Below are positions 48,323 through 62,134 of a stretch of DNA of 64,000 nucleotides, one piece after another. Below the pieces are notes generated by a model. It did no database searches. It was not told the DNA's origin and worked only from the letters and a program-made list of their open reading frames with translations. Made by a program: the position numbers and the translations under genes. The number at the start of each line of letters is the position of its first letter. Position 1 is the stretch's first letter. Source of the stretch: Coccinella septempunctata (Eukaryota; Arthropoda; Insecta; Coleoptera; Coccinellidae); the NCBI RefSeq assembly GCF_907165205.1, contig NC_058192.1:19344001-19408000 (forward strand), read 5' to 3'.

Positions 48323-51300
48323 TTAGTCCACTAAAGGACAGGAATCAAGAGATACACCGTTTAATTCTTCCATCTCAGTCCAATCTTTCACTTGTTCACC
48401 AATTTTGAATTTTCTCAAACAACCCTTGAAATTTTCTCTTACTTTCAATGTCCCACTTGGTGCTGCCTCTGAAAGTATAATATCATTAATACATGTACAG
48501 GTAGGTTTTTTCATATTTATTCCTTACCTGGTAAACCACCAATGTAAAGTGGAGCCTCAATGTCGTCAGAAAGAGAGTTGGTGTCATATCTTGCCCAACT
48601 CCTGGCAATACCATCTATCTTCACTGTCAGTTCATACTGGGAGTAAATTGCAGTAACATTATGCCATTTGTTGTTGCACAAGGCAAAATCAGAATTCAAG
48701 TCATTCATAACGCTGAAAATAGGACTTATTCCCAAGTCAACAGACATCACCATGCCTCCATTTTGTAGTTCAATTGAAAGAGCAGGACTGTTTCCTGAAT
48801 TTGAGAGGCTCAGTAAAATCCCATTTTGCTCTGATGTCTTGAATTCAAAGCTCAGCTCAAGTTGTTGGTTGACATGAAAATCTCGTTCTGAAAATGACCG
48901 ACATTAGTTTGATGAATGAATGATTAATTTATTAAATATCTAGTAGGTACTGGATTGAATTTAGCGATTTAATGAATGGAGTTTCGGAAAAAATTGCTTT
49001 CGTAAGTCATATGGCGAACAATAATCTGTAAACTATGACATATATGCGGGATAGTATTTTGTATTTTAATTTGAGCGAAGTATTTATGTATTTCGTCGAG
49101 TTCTGAATACTCCAACTTGGTAATGCTTCTATGCAAAAATAAGAGGAACTGATGGAACCTTCAACCATAAATATAAAGTCGAGAAAAAAAATTAGCAAAA
49201 TCATCACGTGTTTCGTCGCCTTGGACGTGAATGGGTCTAATCCACTCAATATAAATTTCGAGTAAAACGTATTTGAACTTTTTTCGCTCTAGAAAATCAT
49301 TAGCGCCTAGCTCACGGCTGGTTGCGTAATATAGAATTTAAGTCTCAGCTTGTGGGTCATTTCTTTTAACTCCTATTGAATATTTGAAATCAGCCCTGCA
49401 GAAAACAGTAGTGAAACGATCCAAGCCGATAGGTTGTATTTTTTAGCAATTTTGCTTAAACTCAACGAATAAGCTACAAATCGACTGAATGTATTCACTA
49501 CTACAAAATTTGAGCTTGTTTGAAGTTGTCTACAGTTCTAACTCAGAAAACCTAAAATTGTGGATTAGACCCATTCACGTCCAAGGCGACGGTTTGCATC
49601 ATCAACATGAACTTGCTTTATTGATAAGAATACAGAAAAAATGAACATATGTATATTATTATGCTTTATATTGCTTACTGTAAATGCTATAAGCATCTCC
49701 CCCAAAATATGCTCCTCGTTCCACTTTGGGAAAACAGGATCCCAAATTCATGTAGTCCGACAGATCTTTGGTATTCAGTTGTGGTATATTGTTTATCTTA
49801 AAATCTCGAATGCATCCAATGAATTGCTGTATACTCTGCAAAATATTACAAAAGTTAGTAGTAGTGGAATTCGAATTGATAAAACTATTTCTATTCTCTG
49901 ACTTATTACTTACAATGTCTCTCGTTGTGAAGTTCTCAGGTACATTTCCTAGGTAAAATTCGTTACGAACATTACTCTTTGGTATCTTGGATGGTTTTTG
50001 CCAATCCCCATCAAGAGCAATAAGCAACCGTCTTTTTTTCTTAACTATTATCTGTTCGATTATGACCGTGTGCCATTCTGCGTCATCAACCTTTCCGTCG
50101 AATATTATATTTGTTGGTTTTCGTTTTCCTTTGATGGAGTACTGCAGTTTTCCCTTACGAATCTCCAAAATATTGTATTGCGGTCTAGGCTTCGAGCTCT
50201 GGAAAAATTTGCAATTCATCAGACTTCAGTGTATTAGAAACAATATGCATACACGAAGTTTTATTGGCTAGATATTCAAAAGTATCGACGATATGATATC
50301 AACCTTATGTAGCAGAAGTTGAAGATTGCAATATAAAGCATTGATTTGAAAAAACTGTGGGAATACTCCGATTATATTAAGGATATCTTGAAAACGCTAT
50401 AAATCAGTCACACAATAAAGGAAAATATATATTTCCGAGGTGCGTGTATACAGTTGTACTTTTCCGCACGCCGCGGAATATCTACGTGGGCTCTTTTGGG
50501 AAAGCGTGGTTGGATACTCGCGTAGCATCATTAAACAAATTACATACAAATCTCCTTACCGTAGCGATCATCAATGTACCTTCCGGATAAAGGGTCCGAA
50601 ATTGCAGTTCCATCGTGAAGTTTTTTCTCCAGAACGAGTTTTTCTTATACACGTAACTGGGTGCCTTATCGCCAAACTTTATTGCAGATGGATCTATCTG
50701 GTGTGGTGATGCTGGATAGCAACCTTGCGTGTTTTGCATACTGTCAGGATTTTCCGTTATCGTAAGGCTTGTTGGTATCTCTTCTGGAAGGTCTGGTGTC
50801 CTCCATCGTCCGATTTCAACGTGTTTGAAATCGACTACAGTGGAGAAGTTGAAGTTTACTTCCCTGCAAAACAAAACAAATGAAAAAGAGTTTACAATAA
50901 CATAACATAACCATAAATAATGGAGATTAATTATTTCGTTACTCACTTGTTATCAATGTAAATGTTAGATATTCCTCCCAAAAATCCACCGTATTCTTTC
51001 GTAGTATCCTCCCCAATATACAGCATGACAGGATCTCCCCTCAGCAATTTGATACCTTGGCCTTTGCTCTCTTCACCATTCACTCCAAGTATGGAAGCCT
51101 CCTCCCCAACAGTAACGTTCACAGTGTCCAAAACTCCATTTAATGTCATCTCCGACTCGATGCGTTCTCCATTTTGAAGTTCGAAAATTAGCTTTCTGTT
51201 TCTTATGGCAAGCTTTCCTACTTTATCGATGGTCATTAAGTAACTGGTGTTTGATGCTGTGTATAACTCGAAGTAAATATTGAAAGCTCTCCTTCTGTAT

Positions 51301-54300
51301 TTGGCTGTGGTGTTCAAGATGAGATAGCCGTCTCCAGTGAACCAAGCACGATAGAAATTAAGCTCCTGAAATACGGGAAAAGACCGGTAGTGAAGTTTTA
51401 TCAATCTCCTTGTGAAATGCTTAGGACAATAATGTTGGGAGTAGAAGAGCGAGCTGATGAAGTTGAAGGTTTCTAGTGGTTGTAATAAGCTGCAGAGCCG
51501 ATTGACGAGTTTCAAAGGTCTATAAAAATGCCAAAAATTTGAGAAGAACGTTTTTATTCCTTCGAATCAGTAGGAAATATAGTTTTTGTTCTCAAGTTTC
51601 GAAAACGATATCGCTAAGATGGAGACCGTCAGCAGCGATACACTGATATGTAGTCGATTGCGTAAGTTTTCGACTGCTGTTCGGCATATAGCGAGCTGTA
51701 TGGCCTCGATATCTACGATTACTCCCTGCTTGAGTTGTGGCAGGGTGTGTTGCGATGTTTGAAGACCTTATCTTCAAAGTAGTCCAAAAAAAAAAGAAGT
51801 CGCAGAGATGCTTTAATCAGGTGAGGAAGCTAGCCAACCCACGTATCATCGTAGCTCCGGCACAATTGGTTCAAACCAGGCAAACAGCTGATGAAATTCG
51901 AGCTGTGTGGGCTGTAGCTCCATTCTGCTGGAATAAGATGTCACCCAGATCGCTTACTTCGGCAAGTTTTTCTAATGTAGAAAGGTTTCCAACATTGAAA
52001 CGTAACGCATGGAAGTTACTGTGGCGGTGACATTTGCCTTCTCGAAAAAGTAAGGGTCTATCACTCCGCAATGAGACACAGCACATCAAATTGTGACTAG
52101 ATTAGTGTAGTAACCGAAGAAATCCAGGCTATACCGCTTTTTGCCGAGAACTACTATGTGATCTGTGGCCGAGAAGAGGTCGAAAATGGCCGAAACCGAC
52201 TACATCAGTTTATCGCTACTGGCGGCAGCCATCTTAGCGATATTGTCTTCAAAATTCGAGTACGAATCTATATCTACTTCCTACTGATTCGAATGAATGA
52301 AACCGTTTTCTTTAACTTCCACCATTTTATTGTAGCTCTTTGAAAAACGGCAATCGGTTTTGCCGCCCCTGTATTCAGCACTGAAATTTGTTTCAATTGG
52401 AGCAAGTAAGGGGTGATTTTAATAGGAACAGACGAACCCTTTTGGTTTCCATTGAAACCTAACTCCAACATTACTCCTACTTTACTTAACTGACCCTTTT
52501 AATGAGATTCAAAAAAAGGTTGGACAAGGACTCTTATTCGGCTCATATCAAAGAAACTCCCGAAGAAACTATACTACCTCCCAACCGTCGTCCGATTGCA
52601 TTGCGGTATCTGCAACCACCAAAGTCAACTCAGAAATTCTGAAATTTCGAACTTTACGAACTGATAGTAAACGCCAACGATAGACCGCAGATCTAACAGC
52701 ACATAATATAAAGATCGCAAAATTAGGCCAATGGACAAAATCTCAACGAAGTTTGTACATAGTTCATTTTTCCTTGAACCCTTAGGCCGATTTCACCAAT
52801 TTTTATTCTGAATTGTAGCTCGATTCTTCGGGAATATAATGGTTCAAATGAAGTCCTCATCTTCAGTTACGTCGTTTATTGTTATATAAAAAGAATTAAC
52901 AGTAAGATTTTATTCACAATACCCGGTGGAGTGAATTGTTGACAGATGTTGCCTCATTGAATATATCTTCAATTATTTATTGGAATATTTTAATTTCGAG
53001 AGAAATTACAGCACTCAATTGAGCATGTTTGGAAGAATGTTAGGTAGAACTGATAAAAGGCTAAGGAACAGAGCCCATGCAGTGGTTGATCTGTATCAAC
53101 CGATTATAGGTATTATTATTCCTAGCATGGGAAGTTGGTTGACTGGGGTCATAAGAGAACGTGGAAGCCACACTATAAGATATTTAGTATGATATGCGAA
53201 AGAAAGTTTTTGGTCGAAATGAATGCTAAAATCCTTACAAGAGTCAGTATTATTTAATGGAGTATTATTGATCGAATAGGCAAAGTTGACAGAGCTGTGC
53301 TTACTAGAAAAAGTGAAAAAACTGCACTTGTCCATATTAAGGGAAGCTCCTTAGCTCTTAGCGTTCAATTATTCACATACTGAAACCATTTATGGCCATA
53401 TGCACCGTTTCATTAAACGAGATTAATTCCTTAAACATCTTTCCATAGAGATTCTATGCTTAGACGTCGTTTTAGAGCTTAAGCTTCGTTCAATCAAACG
53501 GTGCATACGGCCATAAAAGTGCTGTACTTTCTCTCGAGATTAAGATATCGCAATGAATGAAAAGAGGAAATATTCAGAAAAGATGAGGCAACATCTGGAT
53601 GTCATTCTCGTCTGTAGATTCGCTCCATAGTATGTTTTGAATAAAACCTTACTTTTCATTCGTTTTGTTCAGACCTGTATATAACAAAAAACGGTTTAAC
53701 TGACTATGGCATCTGAACAGTGATTTCCGAGAAATCAAGCTGTAATAAAAAAATCCTGAACAGCAAGAACATGCTACACCTTCCTACTGGATTCCTTACT
53801 GGTCATTGCCGCCTCAAGGAGCATTTAATCAGTCTATCAGAAGCTGACTGTAAGAAAAATGGGAAACCTCCTTGAAGCCATCCCAGATACTGGAAATAAT
53901 TGGAACTTTTCTTCAACTGGATGGCGAGCTATGGTCGACACAGCGGCGACGCAAACCCACCCAAAATCTCAAATCTACATGAATTTTCAATGGTATCGCA
54001 AGGCTATTGAATGAAAAACGTGTGAAAAAACCACTTGAACACCATAGAGTCGGTGCCAGATGGTACAATAATAATCTCACCTTTACATTTCTCGGGAAAG
54101 TATTATACGAAACTATTGTCCGCAGGTTTCTCTCGCTACGATGATTCAGAAATCCAACGAATGATGTCGTGTTGACCGATATGCAGCTCCTGTTGAATGT
54201 TGGACTCACACCTCCTACAAAGTACCTACTCTGTCTTATCCTGAAAACGTGCATTCTAATCAAATTCCTTATTTCGTTTACGGACATGTCGTTCACAGTA

Positions 54301-57300
54301 ACATCGTAATACTGCTTATTGCTCTTGTATTGCAATGCGATGTTGATGTTGTTTTCCTTGCCGTCATTGAATTTCTTCTCGATTGGTATGGAGACTATCG
54401 TGGAGTTATCGTTGTGTCTCATGTAGAATTCCAGTTTGCCGTTATTCAGCACGAGGGACATGAAGGCGCATGGATTCTGGAATGAGTGAAAGCCATTATT
54501 CAATTAAAGATTAAAGTCTGCCTGGAATGTTTTAAGAATAAGTGGATGATGGCCAAAACCACATCCCTCTATCTTCTTTTCTCTCCAGTTATACAGTGAA
54601 AACTCATTTGTCGGTTCTTTGAATTGGTGCCTATATTTCGTGAAGTTTCAGTAATATCGGAAAACAAATGTAGGCAACATCCTAGATTCACCTTTTCATG
54701 TAGAATTCAGTGGCATGGTGGAAGATTTTTTTTAGTCCACCATTTCAATGATATCATAGTAACTTCTATTTATAAACCCTAAGTGAAAATTCATCCTCAT
54801 TTTAGAATGATTCGGTTATTTTATTCCTCGTGTTTTTGTTTTATTTCACATAATTTTAATTATAATTCAGGATTCAGACATCGTGGGACAGTTTGGACTT
54901 GAAGAGTCAGTCTTCAAACTTCAGTTCTGAACACCGTGAAAAACATCCTAAATTTGAAGGTAACCGAATTTTGTTCGTCATTACCGGTAATCCAGTGTCA
55001 AGACATTCTCACCGACGCGAAATCCACCGATTCTTGGCACATGAGGGACATACCCTTTCCGCACCCCGCAGCTGGGTAAAAAAGAAGATGTTCCCTCGTT
55101 AGTCGTTAAAAGTAGCCTTTAGCCAGTATATTTTAGTTGATTTTTTGTATCCATGAATGTTATGAATCTGAATTTTTCCCAGTGATATATGAAGGTATTA
55201 TCCTTTAGTTTTTAGTCTATCATTAACCTCATTTCGGATTATAACGATGCGTTGAAAAAAAATTGATGTCGTCTTTGATTGACCGGAAACAGTCTCAATT
55301 ATACATTGTTCAGTAGCAGTAAAAGATGTTTGCATCTTAAAACAGTTGTCATAGAGAAATTAGATACTCACAGATATTTCTTGTGCCAGAAACAGAAGAC
55401 TATTTTCATCGAAAGTCCTGAAATTGAGAATCACCGAAAACTGTTGTGGGTTCAACGTGGACACGTTGTACAATGAGTAACCTCCATCCACATATAGGGT
55501 GTTGAGTTTTTCCTGTTCAGACCCCCTTGCCTCCCTGTAAGAGTCACTTTCTGTCAGAAAAAAAAAGGAACTGTACATTCAACTACTTACGTTTCGCATG
55601 CTGTGCAGTTTCCTACACTCTTCACGAAATTCCACAGTCCAACGTTGATTTCGTTGAGGAAGAATTCGTATAAACAGCCAGCACTAGAGTGATTCACGTT
55701 TGTGCCTATATTTATCAGATCATTGGTGGATATGTGGAGTAGTTGCGTATCTGGTATCTCAATAACTTGGTTTTGGATGAGGAGGTATAAGTTGTTCTGT
55801 TTTCTGTGCAGAAATGATTACAATGATACAGAATTCTTCGAAGAGCATTATTTAATGGGAAATATCAGATTTAGATTCAGACTCCTGTTTTTATTTTCTT
55901 TGAAGAATTTATATTAATAACTCGTTTCATTCGGGTTTCAGTTTGCAGTTTGCTGAATTGAAAGAAAGTAAAATGGTTCTTGTGTACATGTTGTGTTTTC
56001 ATCCTCAAAAACACTGTAAAATTAATGAATTTCGCATAAGACTAATCTTTTTTAACGACAAAGATTAAGAATTTGACTTGGTACGCATTTGTCACTTGAT
56101 ATATCTTTATTATTATTGATTAATCCTACAAAATATGGTTTCCATTAAAAAAAATTATCATTGACGTCTTATCTCGAATTTTTCTTATATCAAAAAAGCG
56201 CAATTTGAAATACCAATCGAACTGTCCGAGCATATTCATAACAAAAAACTATGATTTACTCCATTTAATTTAAACTATAGACTCGCACCAAAGGGTTACA
56301 CCTTTCCAGTCTTTGCTCGCACTGTCCCAACAAGCATATTATGATTTTCATGATTTACCGAAAGAGACGAAGTCAAGGCATCCGCCTGAGTAATAGCCAT
56401 ATTATGCGAGTATACCGTGAATAGATTATTTCCAAAATATCTCACCTAACTTTCAATTTCAAAATCTCAATACTCGGTACGGCTAAATCACAAGTGATTA
56501 ATGAATGTTTGATAGCCAATAAGTGAATAATGGCTCATTAATCACAAGTGATTTATGGTTATCTTAATGCTCCAGGAAATGAACAGATCGAGGATAAAAG
56601 AATGTTTTCATAGCTGACCAAAAGTCACACCAAAGGAGTTATCGAGGATGAACTCCACAATATGTACATGTCGACGCTACTGCTTACACCGTAACGAACA
56701 ACCATACATCTTACCTTTTTATTTCTACTGTGGTAATCCTATCCTTGTCGATTTCTACTTCGACAGGAAATTTATTCCATTCGAGCATAAAGAGATCGTC
56801 AATAACTCTCATGCTGATCTTGTGACCGTTACTCGACAAGTTGAGCAGATCGCAGGTACTGCAATTGAACTTCATTCGCATACTGTTGAATACTCCTATA
56901 TTTTTCACCTGATACCACCTGGAGCAGTTTGCTAGGGATATCGGAAGGTATAACTGAAAAAATGGGAAAGTTAGATATGACTACCCGATGCAAAATTGTT
57001 GTTTCGAACTTACGTTGTTGACTCTCTGAGTGGTGAAAGTAATGTTAGACTTCAATGCTAGTATTTTGTTTTTCAGGTTATTCAGCTGCTCGTAGCTTTG
57101 TGCGAGAAGATCATTCTTCCTGTCAATGATGCCATGAAGATTGGTATTTATGTTGAGTTTCTCGATTTCGTTTATTTTCGAATAAATTTGCTCGTTCAAT
57201 TCTCTCGTTTCTGAAAATATGAATTGTGAATTCATGATAGCTTTTAGCTCGAATGTTCAGATGTGACTCGCACAAATCGAAGTTTCCTTTGTCGAAGATA

Positions 57301-60300
57301 TCTGATTTACCAGAGATTAATAAAGAAACTAAAATTTTACGAATTTTGTTCAATGAAATTGATGATATGAATACCCCTTCTCAAAAGCTTTCACATGACT
57401 AAGGAGGGCTGAAATTTAAAACTGCATTAAGGAAAGGAGAGATCTGACAATGTGAATACCACCATAATATCGCCCATATCACAAAATCCTTGCAAACCAA
57501 AATTTATAAAATCGTGCAATCCGCCCCTGAGATAATTGAGGCGTTCTAAACTTAAAACTCGCTCTGTATATTATGCAGGGTGTTTTCAAACGTGAGGCTT
57601 TTTCTTGCCACAAGGTAAAAGTAATCAATATAAGTCATTTCACCGAAAATTGTCTATCTGAAATATTCAAGATGGTTGAGTTACAACCCCTAGAAGAAAA
57701 AATTTCATTAAATTTAAAGTACGAGACTTCCACAATCTCGTGACCCCGGCATCGGAAAATTGAAACAAAATATAACATTTGGCTGGACAATGAATGGGTT
57801 CAGTACTTCCTGGTCTAACTAATTAGTTGCATCAGGTCACCCGAAAAAATTGTTGTATCGTGCGATTTAGATTTAAAAAAGTGTAGAAGATTGAGACAGT
57901 CAATCGAAAATGCTTATGTTGGTTGACTGATAAAGTGCAGGGTGCGAACAAGAAGAAGATTGTGATGACCATTGTGAAAAAATTTGTGAATAATTTAGAC
58001 GAATTTTATTGATGAGATTTTGTACAAATATTCAATGTTTTTACACTTGATTCTAAGTATTTTTGTTGACATCGGAAATCGGAATAAACCATTCAATAAA
58101 ATAGTTCAAGTCACTAAAAAATGAGAAAAATGCGGCAATTCTGAGTTTCCAATTTCATTCCCACGTAAAATATCGAAATGATCTAGGGTCGTATTAGGAT
58201 CTATTTCAGTAATTTGAATTTTTTTTTCAACTTTGTTGTTTTGAAAGTTTTGTATAGGTGATTCTTGATGAAACGCTTTATTTTGACCAGTTCTACTTTC
58301 TGTAAAAATAAGCCTCACCTTTAAATAGACCCTGTCATTTCTCTCGAACCTGTTAAGAATTTTCTACTTACTTTCTTTCGATGTTAAATTGAGGTATTTA
58401 TTGAAGGGTCTAGTCAAGTTATGCTCATTGATGTAACGCATGGTATTCACGTCAGAAATTATTCTCGTCATGTTTCTGGAGATATCGGAAGCTGTTTCGA
58501 TGACCTCTTTCATGTCGTCCATGTTGGGTCTGCTCGTCGATATTCTTTCTTTCAAATTATGCATTAGCGAGCTGAAATTGTTGATGCTTATTCCGCTCTT
58601 GTAGATGTCTCTTTCCAGATTATCCAATTCGTACCTAACGTTGTCCAATTCTGAAAAAAAATATACTTTTAGCCTTAAAATGTTTTGGAACTGTGAGATT
58701 CATTTACTTTTTCGTAGGTCGTTCTGGTTCACATGGTTTATTATTCTCTGTTTGAGACGATCAGAAAATCCAAAGGAGAGGGTGCTTTGAATGAGTAGTG
58801 TGTCGGTGTCTGAAGGGTTTATAATTTCGTTCACTCTGTTGAAAAGAGCCTCTGCTTCAATTGAGTCGTTTTCTGCTTCGGAGACTCCTTTGGCAATCTT
58901 TTCGTAACTTTCCCCTGCGTTTATCTTCTTCCATTCCTCCTGGGTGAAATTCACTTGTCTAAAAAAATTTACAACTGGTGAATTTCACAACTTCAAGTGA
59001 ATTACGTAAATACATATTTATTGAACTAACAAAGTACTCAAACTCAAAAAATCCTTTTGGAAGGAGGGTATACAAACATATGTGACTAAATTCAGAACCT
59101 TTTTACCCTAACCTTTTTAGGTCCATCAGAGTCTCGTTAAGATTTTCCACATGTTTTTTGATATCCTTTAACTTCTTCTCTATGTCTTCTGCATTATCCT
59201 CGTAATTTTCATCTCCTTTCTTCAATATTTCAAAGTATTTATCCAGATCAGTCGTCAAAAAATCTTGCGACAATTTCTTCACCATTTTAAGAGTCACATC
59301 TGCCTTCACTAGTTTATCTTTGGAATAAGCTATATCTTCCATGGTCTTTTTATACCTATTCTTGAGTATCGATATTGTTTTGTTGACATCGTGGTATTTA
59401 ATCGTATTGTCCTTATTTCTGAGCTTGACTTGCTTTGCTTGTTTCACGACCAATTCAGACAAATTGTTCATGTCATTGAACCTCATTTTCAAATGTTCAA
59501 CTTCGTCAAATATTTTATCGATGTTTAAATCTTGGATTTGATAAATATCTTCAACCTGTTTTATAATGCCCTTGCAGTACCTAAAGATAATATCATTTTT
59601 TTCGTCCGTGTTTATAATTTTAGCGTTGGCGTCTATGTCCTTAAGTAACTTCATTCCTTCTTCCAATGATTTTTTGACGTTGAGATGTGAAGTACCGAAA
59701 TTGTTCATCTCGTTAACGAAACTGTCCTTCTTATTTTGTAAATACGTTATGTTTTTTCCTATATCAATGGTAATGCTTCCTATGCGATTGATATTTTCGA
59801 TTTGATTTTCAAGTTGTCTGGTCTTTGTTTTCAAAGCGCTGTGTAAATTGTTAGCTTTATCTTCGTATTTTCTAATGTCTTCAAGATTTTGAGAGAATTT
59901 TTCCATTTGGTCTTCAGTTCTGGTGAACCTTTCTTTGAGGAGATCGCTGCGATCTTCCAAAGCGTCGAGGTATTTCCAAGGACCCTGCAAGCCATCCCCA
60001 AAGGATTCGAGCGTTTCATTTAGTCGATTCGATATGTCGTCTATAGAGTTGAATAATATCTGAGTGCATTCATCGCAAGCTGAAAACAAAATGATTCTGA
60101 TATTCTCCTTTCCAGGGCAATATTCGTGGAAATGACGCCATTACATGATAATGGAGGAATCAACTCATTAAATAATATCGCTCCACTTACCCGTACAAAC
60201 TCCGTTATCAATGTATTTCCTTGGACTTTTGCACTGGTCGCATCTCATACCTGTAAAACCATCGTGGCACTGACAGCGGCCGGAAATTTTGTCGCAAGTT

Positions 60301-61278
60301 GTTGTGATGCTGCCGTAGGGATTGCAATCGCATCTTTCACAAGAGCCTTCGATATCTTGAGGTTTCCCGAAATATCCATCTTCGCATTTGTTACATTTTT
60401 TTCCTGTGTATCCTGAGAATGGAAAATAATTATATAAGTGCAAACAAAGACAAAATTTGCCAACAGCATTCAGTTCATATCTCTGTGAATTTCATTCAGA
60501 AATCTTATTTTAGTACGAAGGAGGAACAAAAACATTGCCAACGTTTCAATCTGTTGTCATTCCTTTTCAAGAGTAGTATCGTATTTGAATCGAATTAGAT
60601 AAGAGCCTTGAAAAAGAACCACCGAAACGTTGGCATTGTATAAAAACTAAAAGAAAAAACAATTCAATAAAGTTGTCCAAACTCCTGCTTAAATTCAATC
60701 AGCAGCCTTATCTATATTCGATGGTCAGTAATCAATATCTACCAATAGAATTCGCTATTATTCTTCTTACTCTTTTTATTTCTTAGATACACCTACCTTC
60801 TTTGCACATACAGACGAACTGGTTCATCTTATGGTTGGCGGTGCAGTTTTTAGCGAAGTTCTGCTTTTCCGAAGGACATTGACACGGCATGCAAGAGTTG
60901 TCCTGTGTTTTGTAAAATCCTTCAGCGCAATATTCACAATGAGGACCATTGGTATCGTTTCTGCAGTTCTGGAAATGATGAGAAATGAAAACTAATTTGC
61001 TGTTTTTACTTCACCTGCTTTTTACACTCACCAAACAATGTCCTGTGTCGATGTCGCAAGTGTCCGATAGCCCATTGCAATTGCATTTTTTTGCCACTCC
61101 CACGATCCTATCTACCCATGTGTGAGGAGAATCTTCTGGTTGTAGTCTATATCGATAATGACCAGAACTAGGATCCTGACAAGAGAGGGAGGTGTATTCC
61201 TCAGGGCATTCGCACTTCTCTATGGTTCTTGCGCGTTGAGCAGAAGATATCATCACAGCCTTATCCAGAAGTACCTCG
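48323..61278 (-). CDS. Laminin subunit alpha, 3' portion
   Basis: Seventeen exons on the minus strand encode the C-terminal 1671 aa: 61278-61032, 60968-60797, 60412-60191, 60079-59113, 58958-58708, 58650-58372, 57210-57014, 56953-56715, 55803-55591, 55534-55372, 54476-54081, 51365-50947, 50863-50560, 50198-49914, 49835-49679, 48887-48528, 48468-48323. Order: end of a laminin IV region, Cys-rich LE repeats (GRCQCHDGFTGMRCDQC), a coiled coil of about 560 aa for assembly with beta and gamma chains, and five LG domains, the last ending LDSCPLVD. LG domains bind integrins and other receptors; the trimer is secreted into basement membranes. The upstream exons lie past the window's right edge. The structure suits either insect alpha chain; I lean weakly to the wing-blister (alpha-1/2) type. 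Introns hold several transposon fragments; those at 55804-56714 and 54477-55371 hold nothing I recognise. Confidence 0.93.
49214..49591. mobile_element. Element with perfect 32-bp inverted repeats in a laminin intron
   Basis: cgtcgccttggacgtgaatg and 12 further bases (49214-49245) recur exactly inverted at 49560-49591. A gttt stands directly outside each end and may be a 4-bp target duplication. The 378-bp length and non-coding interior suggest a young MITE. Confidence 0.8.
51590..52265 (-). mobile_element. Tc1/mariner-like transposon remnant in a laminin intron
   Basis: The ends are mirror images over about 60 bp (gatatcgctaagatgg..gtagcgataaactgatgtag-type sequence). On the minus strand, 52060-51875 reads EKANVTATVTSMRYVSMLE and then GDILFQQNGATAHTARIS. 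This is the second-Asp block of a DDE transposase family widespread in insects (usually FQQDGATAHTAR), here with Asp changed to Asn. The first and third acidic blocks are lost, so it is dead. Confidence 0.7.
53096..53335 (-). pseudogene. Non-LTR retrotransposon reverse-transcriptase fragment
   Basis: A minus-strand frame contains KCSFFTFSSKHSSVNFAYSI, INNTPLNNTDSCKDFSIHFD and QKLSFAYHTKYL. This pattern (K....F.RK...F.Y.I....L.....KDLG..FD.KL.F..H) is the thumb-side part of jockey/CR1-type reverse transcriptases; the usual LG is DF here. Only about 70 codons remain, in a laminin intron. Confidence 0.55.
53388..53518. repeat. Short inverted-repeat element
   Basis: tttatggccatatgcaccgt (53388 on) is mirrored by acggtgcatacggccataaa (ending 53518) with one mismatch. 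It is 131 bp and non-coding, lying next to the reverse-transcriptase scrap. Confidence 0.65.
57576..58334. mobile_element. CAGGGTG-type element in a laminin coiled-coil intron
   Basis: The left end cagggtgttttcaaacgtga and right end tcacctttaaatagaccctg are mirror images, and the interior matches 41833-42361 in reverse orientation. It is longer than that copy, with extra unmatched sequence in the middle. The flanking TA is degraded (left side TG). Confidence 0.7.
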
Positions 61279-62132
61279 CTTGAATACAAAAAAGAGACAT
61301 GAGTTCGCTTGAAAGATACTACCCGAAGAAGCAAATGTAGTTATCATGACAATATTCCAAGTATGACCCATTTGAAAGAGCCCTCTATTACTATAGTCAC
61401 ATATTTCACTATTCTTTGAGTCCCTTATTTTTGCTGGGACGTCTTCTGATCTTCCTCAACTTCATTTCCCTACAGTTCAAAGCTACACCCGTTTTGAATA
61501 AGCAACGTTGGTCGAGTAAAACCTATTGTCATTTCAAAATATTTTTATAGGTATGAGTAAAACGGATCTATTTTCACAACCCACCATCCAGTTCTGAACA
61601 GGAAATTTTTAAGGGATGAAGGAATATTAATGGTATCAACAGAGAATAAATAATTCAATCAATTGCAAATAAAGGATTTGTTAGTAGAAGAAGCATTGCA
61701 CCTTGATAGAAATAAGCAGTAACCGTCTCCTGCTCAAAATAAACGTCAAATAGTAATTCGTTTAGGATACCTACATAAGTTTCGTATGAAGTGGGATCAG
61801 ACGAAAAAGCAAGTGGCTAAACATTTTCGACCTAACATTTTTCCATATTGTTTAATTGATGCTTTCCGTAGAGAAACAACAGTTTGTACTAGTAGAGATT
61901 TTCGTAGGTACAAACTACCCAATCCAAATGAAAATGTGTTTTATTCCCAATGATACAGATATCAGCAAATGTTTCGATCTACATCGATCTAGACACACAC
62001 TATCATTCGGGGTATCGATGGAAAGACCATTCTATCGGAGAGTAGATGCTGACAATGTTTCTCATCCCAGTTTACGTCATCACTCATCAGAAGTATTACT
62101 CTCATCGACAGAAAAGCATGGACTAGGCGGAA
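61279..62132. other. Presumed laminin intron sequence without recognised features
   Basis: Upstream of the first laminin exon found. I see no further laminin exon, and the plus-strand frame at 61856-62155 has no recognisable domain. Confidence 0.5.
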
Positions 62133-62134
62133 TA

